A DNA stretch of 64,000 nucleotides from Epiperipatus broadwayi (Eukaryota; Onychophora; Udeonychophora; Euonychophora; Peripatidae): positions 9,133,100-9,197,099 of the forward strand of contig JAQFVV010000022.1 of the NCBI GenBank assembly GCA_028023455.1, written 5' to 3'. The translations under genes and the position numbers were made by a program. The notes below the pieces were generated by a model, which made no database searches, was not told the origin of the DNA, and was given only the letters and a program-made list of their open reading frames with translations. How positions within the stretch are numbered: the first letter of the stretch is position 1; every line of letters begins with the position of its first letter. Below are positions 23,346 through 36,669 of this stretch, piece by piece.

Positions 23346-26300
23346 TTTTTGTCTAAATGACTTTAGTTGATAATGATTCCAACATATTGTTGCTTAATTT
23401 ATATATTATTATGTATTGTTATTATAATTTAAAATTTATGTACAAATGTTTCTACACATGCATACTAGGATGGTGATTTTTGCTATCAAAGATTAAAGTC
23501 ATCATGGATCATTATAAATGTATTTATTAATAGCAGTATCAGGATGATTTTGACAAACACACACCCATGTAATAATTAATAAATACAGCATTTCAAACTC
23601 TTTCTAAACAGTGAACTAACTACTTTTTAAATGCTGTTAAAATTAATATATCAAGCTCCTTATCAGATCACCCAAAAATATAAAATTTATCATTTATGTC
23701 TGATCCTTGGCATTTTTAGAGGTGATAAATCTGGCAAGTAATATTATTCAGGATGAACTTCAAATCAAAATCTGATGTAAATACAGATTTCTTCAATATA
23801 ATTAAACATTAAACTTTACAAGTACAGTTATTTCTACTCATTTACAAAAAAAAAAATCTTTGTGAATTAATAATTTAATATTAAATATGTAATAACTAAT
23901 AATATATTGTTTAAATTATATGTCAACTTATAAGAAATTTGATAAATTGGTATTAATAGCATTTGGAAAATTGGTTGGTCCTTTTTTTACATATAGCTTC
24001 AAATATGCTACATATTTAATATTAGATTATTAATTCTCAAATGTTACTTAAAAATGGATGGAAATTAACTACATTGTGAAATGTAAAACTTATACTATTG
24101 TAGAAAGTTGTGTGTAATTATGTTTTTGATTTGATGGTTGCCTGAATAATATCACCTATCAGATATACAATTTCTGTACTATTGATGAAGCAGATGTAAA
24201 GAGTCATTTGCATTTCTTGGGAAACTTGATAAAAGTATTTGTGCATTGGAAAGTTGATTCTTTCATTGTTTATAGGATTTGCAGAGAGCATAATGGTAGA
24301 AAATGAAAAATATAAACAGCATGATTCATTAGTAACAGAGACTCAATAGTGAATAGAAATTCTAATAGTGTTCAGTTAAGTGCATTTAAAACAGTTTTAA
24401 TGTAAAATAGAAATGTGTATTTCCTATTATGTATAATACAGTACAATGTTTGATTTTGAAGAAGATACTCGACTTTAAAAGTGCATAAAAATTATATTCA
24501 ATATTATTTATATTTTCTTTGTTTAAGAATCATTTTTATAATTACATTTAGAATGTTATATATATATATTAAAGTGTTTAAAATAGTCAAGCTACAATTA
24601 TATAATACAGTAAAAGACAAACTGTAAAATTTCTAGTTGATATTCTACTGAAATGATTTTTAAAATGATTGCTGTTAGCACTATCTATTTGTTTATCTTA
24701 AGAGATTTCAAGTATACTTCAAGTTTTAGTAAATAACAATGGTTTCAAACACTTAGAATTTTTTTTTTTTAGTTAATGATTTAATTCAAAAATATTTTAT
24801 TTAATTTATTTACTGTTATAACAGAAGTAATTTTTATTTTTTTTAGTAAAATGTATATTGGCTTATGATTTATTTATTATACAATAAATATCATTATAAC
24901 TGTTTCACTATCATCTCTTCTGTTCTCTATTTATATTAAGTAATATGATATTTAAGTACTCTCTATTGGCTGATTATTTAACTAAAATATACGATGTTAT
25001 ACAATAGTAGCTATTGTATAACATTTTATAACTTAGTAGTATGACAACACAAGGATCACAAGATCAATTTAGGGGTCACTCTTACCCCAACATCACTAAC
25101 TTTATATCATAAAATAGGCTTGATATTACACACATTTAAGAAAGTTTTATTTTATATGTTTAATTTTCAGTCGTTTTTATTAATATTTTGTTATTTTTAA
25201 TGTTTTGACAAGTTAGTAGTTTTTTCAAAGAGCTTTATAGGTGCCAATTAATTTGCACTCATTGCCATATTGAAGTCTAAAGACCAGCCAAAACTATTAC
25301 TGACACATCCAACTGATAAATGACATAAATATTGAATAAAAGTACTCAGAAATTATAAGCATATAGTATATATTTTTCAAAAGTACATATACATATACAA
25401 TGACACAGATTGTTTTTATGTGTATAATATGCTTATACAAATTAAGATTATAGTTATATAAATTAAGATTAAATATATCAAATTTATTAAGCACAAATGG
25501 ATAATATTGTAATAACGTGAAAGCTAAAACCTTCAACAGATACGCCTTAAACATGCTTACATGACAAACAATCAGATGGAAATAATGACATCACATGGGA
25601 ACTCTCAATTCTCAAACACAAGTCAGAACTATCAGAAAAAAGATTATAGTATAAGCAAAGCACATTTACATATATACTTACATTATGTATGATCACTTAT
25701 TTATATTTTAAAAACAACCCAAACAATGTATCAGACTTTGACCTTCTCAAGTCATTGATGTATCAGAAGAATCCAGTTTCATTATGTTTAAACACATTCT
25801 GGACTATATTCTTTTTCTTCAATAATGTCTTTTTTCCTATGGAAATGAAATAAGAGTCAGTTATTAGCAGAAATGGCCTTTTCAGTTGCATATTGATTTC
25901 AGAAACTATGCAGTCACCTCTACCTGCAATTAGCTATTTCATATTCTCAGCTAAACTCTAAATATAAACTTTAAGCTTTAATGAGCAATACAAAAATGTT
26001 GACAAGTTCTTTTTTATTTTCTTAGAAAATCATAAACTTTTGTTTTATCATTTCAAAAAGATACTTTATAAATTTTCTTAAATTTCACCAAGTTTATGAC
26101 TTTTTGATAGGAAAACATTTTATTATATGAAATATGGTATTATTTAAACTTATGGCTAAAGAATGTGGAGAATGAAATATATGTGCTTTCATCATAACCT
26201 GAAAAAACATTATTAATCAACATGATTGTAATGTTTAAATTATAACATTTGAAAATTTAAATTAAGTGAGACTGCTTGTAAACAAACAAATAACTGAAGC

Positions 26301-27786
26301 CATGTAAATTTATTAAACTAATTAATTTTAATATTTTTATTTATTATTTACATTTTGTTGGATAATACATAATTGAAGTGGTATATAGTTATATAGTGCA
26401 TATTGTGATTTAATGGTATATTACAATCACAGCATTGAAATAAAAGCAAATCAATAGTTTGCTGCAACTGTAGGACAAATAGAAGCTTATTTAACAAATT
26501 ATTGATAAAAATCTTTAAAAGAATAACATTAATTAGTATATACTTAGTGTCAAATTAAATATTACTAATTGCAACAGTACACAGATAACATATCTGCTGA
26601 AATATATTATGTTTAGGATTATAATCATATCTCAGAACATTTTCTGTGAGATGATTAGTATAAAATAAAAGTAGAACTAATATGCCTTTTAATGTAAATT
26701 ACTAATTGTGCATAAAGTTTACAATACAGTAATAGAAACAACATGCAACATGTCATTCTGTCAATTAGTTTAAATTTCTGAGTAATGAAAAGTCGGAAGC
26801 AAGTAAAATAAACTACTACTTAATTAGCCATTTTTAGAATGAGATTCAAAATTAATAGAAGAGCAAGATTATAGAATTAAAAGGATAAGAGAAAGTATAG
26901 AAATAAAGATATATTTTATGCATTATTGCTTTTACTGCAGTCATTAAAAATGAAGTGAGAAAGTCAGATGGTGCTTTTTTAGATATGCACAATCTAAGTC
27001 AAGAAATCAAGATAACTGCAATTAGCATTAAATTAAGATTACTTAAGTATACAGTTATTGGTCTAGCATTAAACTTATATAAATCTACAAGAAAGCTATC
27101 TTAATTTAAAATACTGAGTTGATTTTAAATCTAAGATATATTTGATTAATATAAAAAAATATTGGTTGGAGTTGCATGTGTGCACAATCAATGCTTTTTA
27201 TTTTAAAAAAAATAATTGTCAAAAACTAGACTGACGATTTGGATATATCTCTATGATTTACGTTTCTTTATTACTCACATTTTATAATGGCCCTGGTGCA
27301 AGATAAATACAATGACATGCTGCTGTAGTGTAGATGTTGAAAATAAGCAGAAACAAAATTATGTGATACTGAGTTTAACATAATTTATGAGGATTTGTAA
27401 TCATTTTATTACTAAATATAAATAATGCTTTGTTTTAATTTATGTACATTCAAGTGTGCTTACATTAATTGTCTTAATAAGTCAACAACCATAAGCAATT
27501 CTTGCTATGACACTATCAATAGAATATAGAAAAAAAATATATTTTTTAATTTTTACCAATACCCCTCATCTCAATTTTATCATATGACATATATCCACTA
27601 GCATAGAAACTGAGATCATCTTTTCTTATTATGCTTACTAGCAAGCATTTCACCACCATACTTCATTTAGCAGATGAGCTAAAAGCATCAAACCCTGGAT
27701 CTTGCAGCCCATATTAAGTTTGATAGTTTTCATTATATATCACTCTTTTTCTAGATATGCAAACAGGTTAATTTTAATTTACATGG
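23346..27786. other. Long AT-rich stretch, no gene recognised
   Basis: Apart from the hairpin at 24994 nothing can be supported. The minus frame 25297-25554 is low-complexity (Asn/Tyr/Ile-rich). Confidence 0.4.
24994..25024. repeat. Perfect 14-bp hairpin
   Basis: ATGTTATACAATAG, TAG loop, then the exact reverse complement. The flanks do not show a TSD. Confidence 0.9.
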
Positions 27787-27863
27787 GTCATCTGAAAGTC
27801 TGTGCTCATATACCCTATATATTACATATATATACACAGGTATAGAATAAGCCTGTGTTTCAG
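27787..27863 (+). repeat. Repeat shared with 29917-29988
   Basis: GAAAGTCTGTGCTCATATAC, then a TA-rich tract, then ACACAGGTAT...AAGCCTGTGTTTCAGTTAT. It is nearly identical to the tail of the family B copy at 29.74-29.99 kb. Probably a 5'-truncated copy of that element. Confidence 0.7.
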
Positions 27864-29739
27864 TTATCTTTCTTGTCAATTAATTTTTTTCATAATGAAT
27901 AATATTAATTCACTATAGAAGTAATTTCATAGTTACTGAACATTAAAATATAAAATAGGAGATACATATTTTCCATTAAAGCAAAATTAAAATCAAATGA
28001 CCTTCAAATAACAGAGAGCAGATGAAAAGTTTCTATCTAAAATATTCTCATAGAGAAATAATTAATAAAAAAAATTCATTATTTAGGCTTACAACTTCCA
28101 TAAGATTTTTTAAAATTTTTGTATTCTGTAAGTAAAATTAAAAACAAGATAGCTATTTACTGAGTAATATTGGATGGTTAGCTGAATTAGTATACATTGT
28201 TATCTGGAAAAAAATCATAATTTTGAATAGAACATGAAAAGGTTGTTTATCTAGTTTATATTGAAACCAAATCTATATAATGATTTTATAAATTTTTATA
28301 CAGATGTAAAAATTGGATTGAAAATAAATTAATTTTTTCTTTAAATATCAAGTGAATCAAAATCCTAACAAGTTTGTCTTCTGGGAACTTTGACAATTTT
28401 GTCAAATTCAAAATATATCAATATTACATTCAAAAAGACATAAATTGGTCAATTTGGTGGACATTTCCATCAGCTTTAGAATGTTGAATGCTTTTAGAAA
28501 AATTCAAACTTCATTTATACCTTTAAAAATATATTCATACAACATTTTAGGTGGTATTGTTCTATTTTCTTCTTTAATTGTTGCTGTTATGATCAATAAT
28601 GCTACTTTCATAAAATCTAACTGGTGATCTCTAGATTCATAAATACTGAATTTGGTGTTCTAATTAACTATATTGTTCTACCAATGATCTTAGAACAAAC
28701 AATTGGATTGATTAATGCATTGTTTTAAATTCAGTGTTCACTAATTTAAAGGTCACCAATTTAATTTCCTTGATATTTAATATCTTGGTGAAGCCAACAA
28801 GAGCTGAAGAAGAGAGGAAAATGCTATTACTTAAAATGTTGTGATCTATATGAACCTATTATATGTTCTGACTAACAATTGAATGTTCTTAGAAAAGTAT
28901 AAATGAAATTTAAATTTGCCTAATAAACTAGCTCATGAAAATAGTTAAACACCATAAACTTTAAAGGTAAAATTGCTAAATTAGTTATATCTGTTAGAGA
29001 AACCAACTTTTAATATTAAATAAAATAAAACTAAAATAATCAATGGAAGCAGATTTAAGAATATACAAGATATATGTATTTTGATAGTACTATAAAAGTT
29101 AACTGATTTAAAGAAAGACTAATGAAAAAATTTATATGAATGAGTATGTATAAGATGGTCTGGTAATTTTCTTGAGACTACAATAATACGTATCAGAAGC
29201 TATGAAAATTAGTATCCAATACCCAGTGTTGATTAAAGTATTTGATTAAATAGTTTCTGGACAATTTTTATTGATAAAATAGCATGAAAAAAGCTTAGTA
29301 GGAGAAAATAGTAAATAGCTTTTTGTATATATATATATAACCTAATTTTTACTGTAACTTTTTGTATATATATACTGTAACCTAATTTTTACCTGTGTAA
29401 TTAATTAATATAGCCAAAAAACTAAAAATTTTATTGGCTTTCTTTTCTAGTTAAACAAAGCAAATCTACCACTATTTTCGGTTAGATAATAGATAATATT
29501 ATCAAGAATGAAATTAAAAAGTTTTCATAGTACTGCCTAGAGAATATGAAATTTTAGAAACTATTTAAAGATATCTTCTGAGCTGATTTTATTGATCAAT
29601 GCATATTTAAAAAATGTGTGTTCGTGTTATTATTATTATTTTATTTGATAATCGCAGTTGAATTTTTTTTTGCTTACACCCAGAAAACACATGCATAAAA
29701 TTGATAGTGTAGAAAAATATACAAAGTAGGACACACTAA
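27864..29739. other. AT-rich stretch, nothing recognised
   Basis: No gene. A small direct duplication (CTTTTTGTATATATATA...CCTAATTTTTACTG) lies at 29322-29392. Confidence 0.4.
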
Positions 29740-29990
29740 ATCAAACATAATAAAAGCAGAATATAGTGAGTATTACAAGTGAGATTACATTAGCTGGACC
29801 AACTAATGATTGCTGTTTTAGCATGGAATACGTATATTGATGATTATTTATCTTTTCAACATATGTGTTCGGGTGTATCAGTTTTATGAGATAGAGTGGA
29901 GAGTGGTGGGTGGTGTGAAAGTCTGTGCTCATATACCCTATATATTACATATATAAACACAGGTATATAATAAGCCTGTGTTTCAGTTAT
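29740..29990 (+). mobile_element. Family B element, single decayed copy
   Basis: It contains a degenerate hammerhead, then GTGTATCAGTTTTATGAGAT as in 46008-46028, then the tail shared with 27787. It is a plus-only copy without the inverted partner seen at 45.3 kb. It has no ORF; the minus frame across it is a shadow. Confidence 0.65.
29782..29853 (+). ncRNA. Degenerate hammerhead, family B
   Basis: CCAACTAATGA, stem II TGCT/AGCA, then GGAATACGTATATTG. Two essential core positions are changed relative to 45922 (CTGATGA to CTAATGA; GAAA to GGAA), so it is probably dead. Confidence 0.6.
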
Positions 29991-30694
29991 TAGCTAAAAT
30001 AGTAAGCTAACAGTCCTTTTTTTTTCTCATAAGAACGCTAACAGTCTATTTAAAAGTATATGTGTGCATGCATATAATTTCTGAATATTTAAAACTTCAT
30101 CAATTTCAAAATTTATAAATATAAAACTAATAAATTAAGTTATTTTATTAAGTATTACAATTCAAACAAAAAATATTCATTAAATTGAATTTATTAAAAT
30201 AAATTATCTGAGAACTTTAAAAAGTCATTATTAATTAATTAGATGTTAAAAATAAATGGTTGTAGAATTTTTTTAAAAATATATTATTAATATTTTCTTT
30301 CTTTCATTTCATTCAATGTTTGGAAAATTACATGCTTAGAATAAACCTAATCAGTTTATGATTGGCTGCTATTTTCTGTATCACCATAGCAATGGACAAA
30401 ATTTTCCCATAAAAACCTAAGAGATGTAAACAGTTGTGGGTAATGCTGACTAATTAAGATATTGTTTGACCAGAGGCTATAAATATGATCTCTTGGCAAA
30501 ATTAAATCATTCTTTGTAAAACTATAGTACATCCAAGATCTGGTCAAATTAAATTTTAAAATAGTCATTTTTATAACACCTTCAGAATGGTAGAGGAGAC
30601 AGATTTACTCTGGGCATTTTGTCTAGCTGGCAAAATGTATCTTTTTCTCAAACTGAAATGGATAAACAACAACAAGAAATATCACTAAATAATA
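29991..30694. other. AT-rich stretch with one unassigned minus frame
   Basis: A minus frame at 30356-30568 (70 codons, NLTRSWMYYSFTKNDLILPR...) has more protein-like composition than most, but no recognised domain and no splice sites. It may be a transposon fragment or chance. Confidence 0.25.
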
Positions 30695-31385
30695 TTAAAT
30701 CATCTATATTCTTTATTACTGTTTTACAATGCTTTTTTACAACCCACTGACACTTTCAAATTGCTTCAGCAATCTTCTTCAGAACTTCTACTTATATTTC
30801 CAAACCGTTTTTTTTAAGGAACACTGAGGATTTCCATTTCCTCAACAAGCTTTGTGATAAATGCTTAGCTAGAGAAATCACTTAAAATATCTCTGTCAGG
30901 ACTCCCCCCCCATCTCTGACCATGGTTTTGTGCTTTGGCACTCCTCAGAGAGGTGTTAGGGTAGGTTCAGACACTAGATCTAAAAATACCAACCCAAAGC
31001 CAGCATTTAACTAAAAGTTATCTATTGAGTTAAAAATCAAAATTTTCAGACATCTACATGTCTTCAAACCCAGCCATCCAACTCAAATAGAAACCATAGT
31101 CAGAGGTTGGGGGGCGGGTCCTGACAGAGATATTTTAAATACTTTCTCTAGCTAAGCACTTATCGCAAAACTTGTTGAGGCATTGGCAATCCTCATTGTT
31201 TATAACTTACAAGCTTACGAGAATAGGGTCATGTGACCTATGACTCTTATTTTGACTTTTTTTTAATGGTTTGGAAATATAAGTAGAAGTTCTGAAGAAG
31301 ATTGCTGGGGTACTCGAAATTGTTAATAGATTGTAAAAAAGCATTGTAAAACAGTAATAAAGAACATAGATGATTTAATATTATA
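30695..31385. mobile_element. Family C fold-back element, hammerhead-like
   Basis: The left arm (about 30695-30935, minus) and right arm (about 31092-31385, plus) share ATTAAATCATCTAT, TTACTGTTTTACAATGC, TCTTCTTCAGAACTTC and ATATTTCCAAACC in mirrored order, with clear divergence. The left arm on the minus strand reads CTGAAGA, stem II GATTGC-TGAA-GCAATT, GAAA; the general hammerhead core is CTGANGA. Diverged near-repeats AAGAAATATCACTAAA (about 30674) and AAGAACATCACTAAA (about 31425) may be an eroded TSD. Confidence 0.65.
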
Positions 31386-34300
31386 TGGATTTGGCAATTC
31401 AAAAAGAAAGATAAAGTTATAATACTTCATAAAGAACATCACTAAACACTATTCTAAGAAAAGTATAATTTACTGTCTTCAATTATGAATGGAATTTTGG
31501 AAAATTGCTTACGGGAAACTCATTATAACAGCAATCAAATTATTTGTCGCTTCTTTCAAAATAATTTTGAAATAACTTGTTTAAAAACTATATGGATCAC
31601 CTCACTAAGGATTAATGGAAGTTAAAATTTTATACAGTATGAAGCTAAATCAGTGTATAAATTACAGCTTTGGAGAAAATGCTTATCTTTTAATGAAAAT
31701 CAATGAAATTAATTTAGTCTATGGATAATTATTTATTTGCTAAGTGCTATCAATTATTAAAATGGCTTGAACTATACAGAAAAATAAATTAAATGTGTTT
31801 AAATCCTTCTCTTTTTAAAATACATGATAAATGCCAGGACCATAAGGATAATACTCTACAAGTATTCTTTAAAAGATTAAACTGCTCTCTTTGCATAAAA
31901 CTATCATTTAATGTCAGTCCTATAATAATGAATTTGTGATTATGAATACCATAATATGAAAATATGATAATTATCATAAATTAATCAGCAGACATTCTAA
32001 AATGGATTAATGTACTAACTATACAATTCGGAGTAGGATTACTAAATGTGCTTTATTAGACTTCTTAAAATCTTTATATTAAGTGTTACTAAGGATTTAA
32101 ATCTATGAAAAGAATTACCTTGTGCTTCTCAATTAATATTTAGTGTTTATATTAAAGTATTACCAGTAATTTGTAAATGTTGGAATACTCTGCAAATTGT
32201 AAATATTTTCACAGAATAATTCTTGACCATTCATAAAAGTAGGATTATGTATTTGAGGAATCAAATAAATTTTGCTTATAATTTTTGAATTATTTAGAGT
32301 ATAGTTATTATAGTATAATAAATAATAAAGTTCTCAAGATAAAGCTGAGATATGAAGTTATAGATAACAGCTTTATATTAATATTAATGGTATTGGGTAT
32401 AAAGATAATATATGTGATTTTATATTGGAATCAGGTTGCATTTAGTTAAACTAAACTTTAGTATTATTCATGTTTAATTGACTTTATGTTTTATTGGTTC
32501 TTGGATTCAGCCTCTGATTAATAGGTAGCTAAACATCCTCACTAAGGAATATCTTTTTGTATAGTGCCCATGAATTGTATAGTTTGAAATGCTATACTAT
32601 GCAATAAAGAAATCTTATAGTATGAAGAAACTAAGTTGTATTTGTTATTAGAGATATATTCCTAACTATTTATTTGCTTTAAATATAATAAAAGAAGCAT
32701 AACAAGTCATTCTAGTAAAAGATATGAATATCATAATGAATGAAACTATGTATTTTGTATAGCATTAGGAGTACTTAATAAATCATTTTGTTTATTCCAA
32801 AAGAGAACTAGCCAGCTTTTGCTGAATGAGATTGTTAATGTATTGATTATTATTACAAAGATAATTAAAAACATTAAAGATAATTAGGAGCATTACAAAA
32901 CATTCTTACCTTCCTGTAAGTAAGATTAGATTTTGTCTATAATCTTTAACCTTCTCCAATAGTGCCATGTCTTTGCAACACTTCAGAATTACTGCACATA
33001 ATCATAACTCAAGATTAGTTTATTCACTGAGAACAAACAATAATATTTATTAAAATTGTTATAAATTTTTATTATTAAATTACAATTATTATTCGCTTAT
33101 AATTTTATTATTTTGTTTATATATTTATTATTTATATATTTAAATACATCTCTTTGTCATTATTAAAATTATCGTCTTTACATATTGTTTTCCAAGCTAT
33201 AAAATTATATATTCATTTATTAAATTTATATACGTAATTTAGTATTACAATTGGTATTTGAAATACAAATTAGTAGAATAGGATTCCCTTTTAAATTCAT
33301 CATACCTAGAATAACTAAATAAAATTTAAATCTATACATAATTTATTTGAATGATTAAGATTGAATTAGTTAATAACCCTGAGAATTAATTATTTGAACA
33401 TTATATTTAATTTAGAACTGAGAGAGTTAATTTGCTAACCTTATTAGAAGTATATATTAATTTATATCAAAGTAGTTCTTGTATAAGAGATATCTTAACA
33501 GAATATATGTATTTAAGAATACAGTAAGATTATTATCATATATCTAACAATACCCTGAGAAATTTATTGATCTTAAATTGCATTATTAAATTCTGAAATA
33601 GTTATTATTTATTTTATATGGAAAATAAACGTGAGTTCATTTTAATTTACTTTTTGTAAATGCACAATCAATATTAAAAGCATTACACATAAATTGCACT
33701 CATCTCAACCAGTAGTCGTTTGCTCCTATCTGATTGCAACTTGAAGTTTGGGTTACAATATTGATGAAATTACGTAGTGCTAATAATAGTATATAATAAT
33801 TTCAGTGATAAACTTCCATTTCCAATCATTAGTTTTATTAATGCACTTCACAATGTATCTTCAAACATCAAATAATCTAAATTACAGATGAAAAATTAAT
33901 CCACTTACAATCATTAATGATCTACAATCTTATATGTATATAGTATATTAGACAATAACATTTCCATATAATATCAGCAATGGCAGGCAAAAGTGGATTT
34001 ATATTGCATCTGTAATACTACTATTAGTAGTAAGAGAAAAAGTGAAGATGAGCTTAAGAAAAGAGCTAGCTGGGTTTGAAGATTGACCAGTGATGAGAGC
34101 ACAGTAAATGATTTAGAATAATGTGATGGAATCTGCCTTTTGGCAGTGATTAATACAAGGAGTAGTTATGTATAGTTGAAGATCTAAGTTATAAGAATGG
34201 TGGTTGGGGAGGAGGCTAGGATTTATCTTTTGACAGATAATGATGATTTCTTCTTTTATACAGTAAATTGATAATAATACTAAAATTTATTAATAGGTGG

Positions 34301-34862
34301 TTAAGTACATATTGTATGTGTATGGAAAACGTTTTTATGAATTAAAAATGAATCAAATTACAATAAATCTAAGATTGTGAAAATTATTCAGTATACAGAC
34401 TCGTTTCTGTTAAGTTTTTTTTCTTTCCTCATAAGGTGCAGACTAACTTATGAAGTTAAAATCACCACACCTAAAATTCATTAGATGTGTCAATAGTTTC
34501 AAGGTTAACAAAAAACAAATTCTATTTTTTTAAATGTAGGTTTTTAATCCCATCATATATTTATGCTTCTAAAGATTTTTGAAGGGGATTGTTAGATAGT
34601 GGTCATTTCACTTGTTTCCATATTACCCTGAAGGGTTACAAGTATCTACTTTTCACTTAATCTTAACTCTATATGGTTAAAAAAAATAAAACCTTTAGCC
34701 ATGCTGTGATGTGAAGTTACTATAGCAACAAGTGAAAACTCCACCCATGCACTTAAAAGACTGTATCATTGGTTTTTTTTTTTTTTGGTTTTTTTTTAAG
34801 ACTTATTATTATAGTATATTTTTTAGCCTTCTGTTTGAAAAAACATATTTTTTGAATTACAG
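31386..34862. other. Long AT-rich stretch, presumed intergenic or intronic
   Basis: No exon, repeat copy or structure could be supported. If the exon at 34863 is real, part of this is its upstream intron. Confidence 0.4.
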
Positions 34863-34996
34863 GTTTGGTCCAATAGGCCTTCTGAATGAAGCTTATCACA
34901 GGTGAATTTTTCCATACCTTTTGGACATGGCCAATTATTATAAGTCCATTGGATTATACACCTGGCTGTTATTTATCTTGACTGTCATTACAAAAG
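34863..34996 (+). CDS. Candidate host exon: start codon and signal peptide
   Basis: An exon bounded by a good acceptor (ATTTTTTGAATTACAG|, ending 34862) and a consensus donor (AAAAG|GTAAGTGA, from 34997). The first 64 nt read as 5' UTR. ATG at 34927 has a favourable context (GACATGG) and opens 23 codons plus one base (phase 1). The peptide starts MANYYKSIG and continues with a hydrophobic run WLLFILTVIT, so it looks like a signal peptide or signal anchor of a secreted or membrane protein. Composition is less AT-rich than the flanks. Reading through the donor gives a stop at once (GK stop), as expected for an intron. The remaining exons are not identified and the protein family is unknown. Splice sites, start context and hydrophobic core are seen; the gene is inferred. 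Confidence 0.55.
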
Positions 34997-35930
34997 GTAA
35001 GTGATTTTTATTTATGTTGACACTTTATAACTAAAAATATCTACACGTGTAAGGCAAAAAAAGTACATATCTGAGTTTTCTACTTCTAGAAAACAATAAA
35101 TTGCGCATTTTTCTTAAATTAAATTTTTACCACTTGATAAAAAATAATGCATCATTAGCGTATATAATCAGCAATCTTACTTTAACATTGTCTCAGTACT
35201 CAGAATGGCTGTTTAAAAAAAAAAATGCTAATTTTTTAAAATTCATTTCTTGTTTTTTATTTATAATTGATTGTTATTGCTTTGTATGGTATATACTCAT
35301 TGTCTATATATAGTAAAAATTTAAGACTATTTTTTTAAGATTTATAATGTTTATATAATATTCTTATTTACGATAGAGTATTCATTAGATGTGCACGTGT
35401 CTATAGTCCCCCGGATATTGGGGTTATCAAAATAGGTAAACAATTTAATGAATACGGTAGTTTATTTTTTTCCATAAATAATTGTTTTACATAATTTTAT
35501 ATATGAAAATTATATACAGAAATAAATTAAATTATTATAAGCTAAACATATATATATAAGTAATTTTTAAACGGTATTTGCTCTTAATGTTTTGTAGAAA
35601 TAAAATTCTATTATAAGAGTATGCCTTTTGTTACTCCGTACTTTAATCGTGTTAACCCAGAAAGAAAACAAACATCAAAGAAACTGATATGAAGTGCCAT
35701 AATGAGATTTACTATAAAGCAATGATTTAGTTATTTGCTCAGTGCAGTAAAAAGATTTTGAATATATATTTGGTTTGGGGCAATTTTGTTCACCTTTATA
35801 ATATTTTAATAATAAGGGGTGTATAATGATATTGCTCCTAAAGTGATTTTTTTTTTTTTTTAAATCTTGTTGCTTATATTATTAAACTTAAAGATTATTG
35901 TCATTATAAATATTTAAAATTAATGCAGAA
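34997..35930. other. AT-rich stretch, presumed first coding intron
   Basis: The plus frame 35101-35313 is hydrophobic and low-complexity, with no splice support. Nothing else seen. Confidence 0.35.
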
Positions 35931-36060
35931 ACAAACTCATGGTATAGTGGTTAATACATCTACTTGTAGTCATGATTTAGGGTTTGAATTCACACTGTGT
36001 AAATTTCAACATTTTTTGAGGGCACAGTCAGACCTAAAAAATTTTCTTAGATAGATCTCC
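35931..36060 (+). mobile_element. tRNA-derived SINE-like head
   Basis: GGTATAGTGGTTAATACATC resembles a tRNA A-box arm of the Asp/Gly type. It is followed about 25 nt later by the B box GGGTTTGAATTCA. The spacing fits a tRNA. The acceptor stem does not pair, so this is not a tRNA gene. Confidence 0.55.
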
Positions 36061-36477
36061 ATAATGAATTCAGCTAGGCATTCAATAGTAGTTTGTAAAT
36101 AATATTTAATTAGTCTTAACTAAAGATTAAATGTCTAATTAATCTGGTTGGTCTAAGCTGATCGCAAAAAAATAAAAATCTTTCGTTGTAATATGATATG
36201 ACTTCACTGCCAATAGAAGAGGGAGAGGGTCATATTCTTACAGGTACTTAAAAAGCTTGGGTTATTATCTTTATTTTTATGAACAAACCTGGAAAATTAT
36301 CAGCTTCAATCACCATGCATGAAGTATTCAGCAGTTTGTAGTTTAGGAAACATCCCTCACCAACTAACTGCCTTAGTGCAATGCCAGTTATGCATGCAAA
36401 TATAACAATAGCTTATATTATTGTTATATACATATATATGACAACAATAAAAATAATAAATATAACTATAATTAGTT

Positions 36478-36565
36478 GTTTTATACAGTCTTTCATTCCG
36501 CAAAAGTACTTTCTATTAATTACTTAACCGAAGGACTGTATATAACAGTTAATTACCTTTATATT
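36478..36565 (-). mobile_element. PLE 3'-end fragment
   Basis: On the minus strand it reads GAAAGTACTTTTGCGGAATG and is flanked by CAGTCCTTCGGTTAAG. It resembles the end block of the 12.4-14.2 kb PLE (GAAAGTACTTCTGCGG). No coding remnant. Confidence 0.45.
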
Positions 36566-36669
36566 TATTATTTTTGATGTTGTTACAATATTTTTTAATT
36601 AACTGACATTTTATTTGTATTATTTATATATTTGTTAAAGTAAATTGACCAATTTGATAATTTAAGAAC

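Noticed and set aside
32905-32925. Micro-exon on the minus strand (TTACTTACAG-GAAG-GTAAG)
   Set aside because: A 4-nt exon between chance splice-like words, with no supporting neighbours.
35931-36060. tRNA-Asp gene
   Set aside because: Only the A- and B-box regions resemble tRNA-Asp; the acceptor stem fails to pair.
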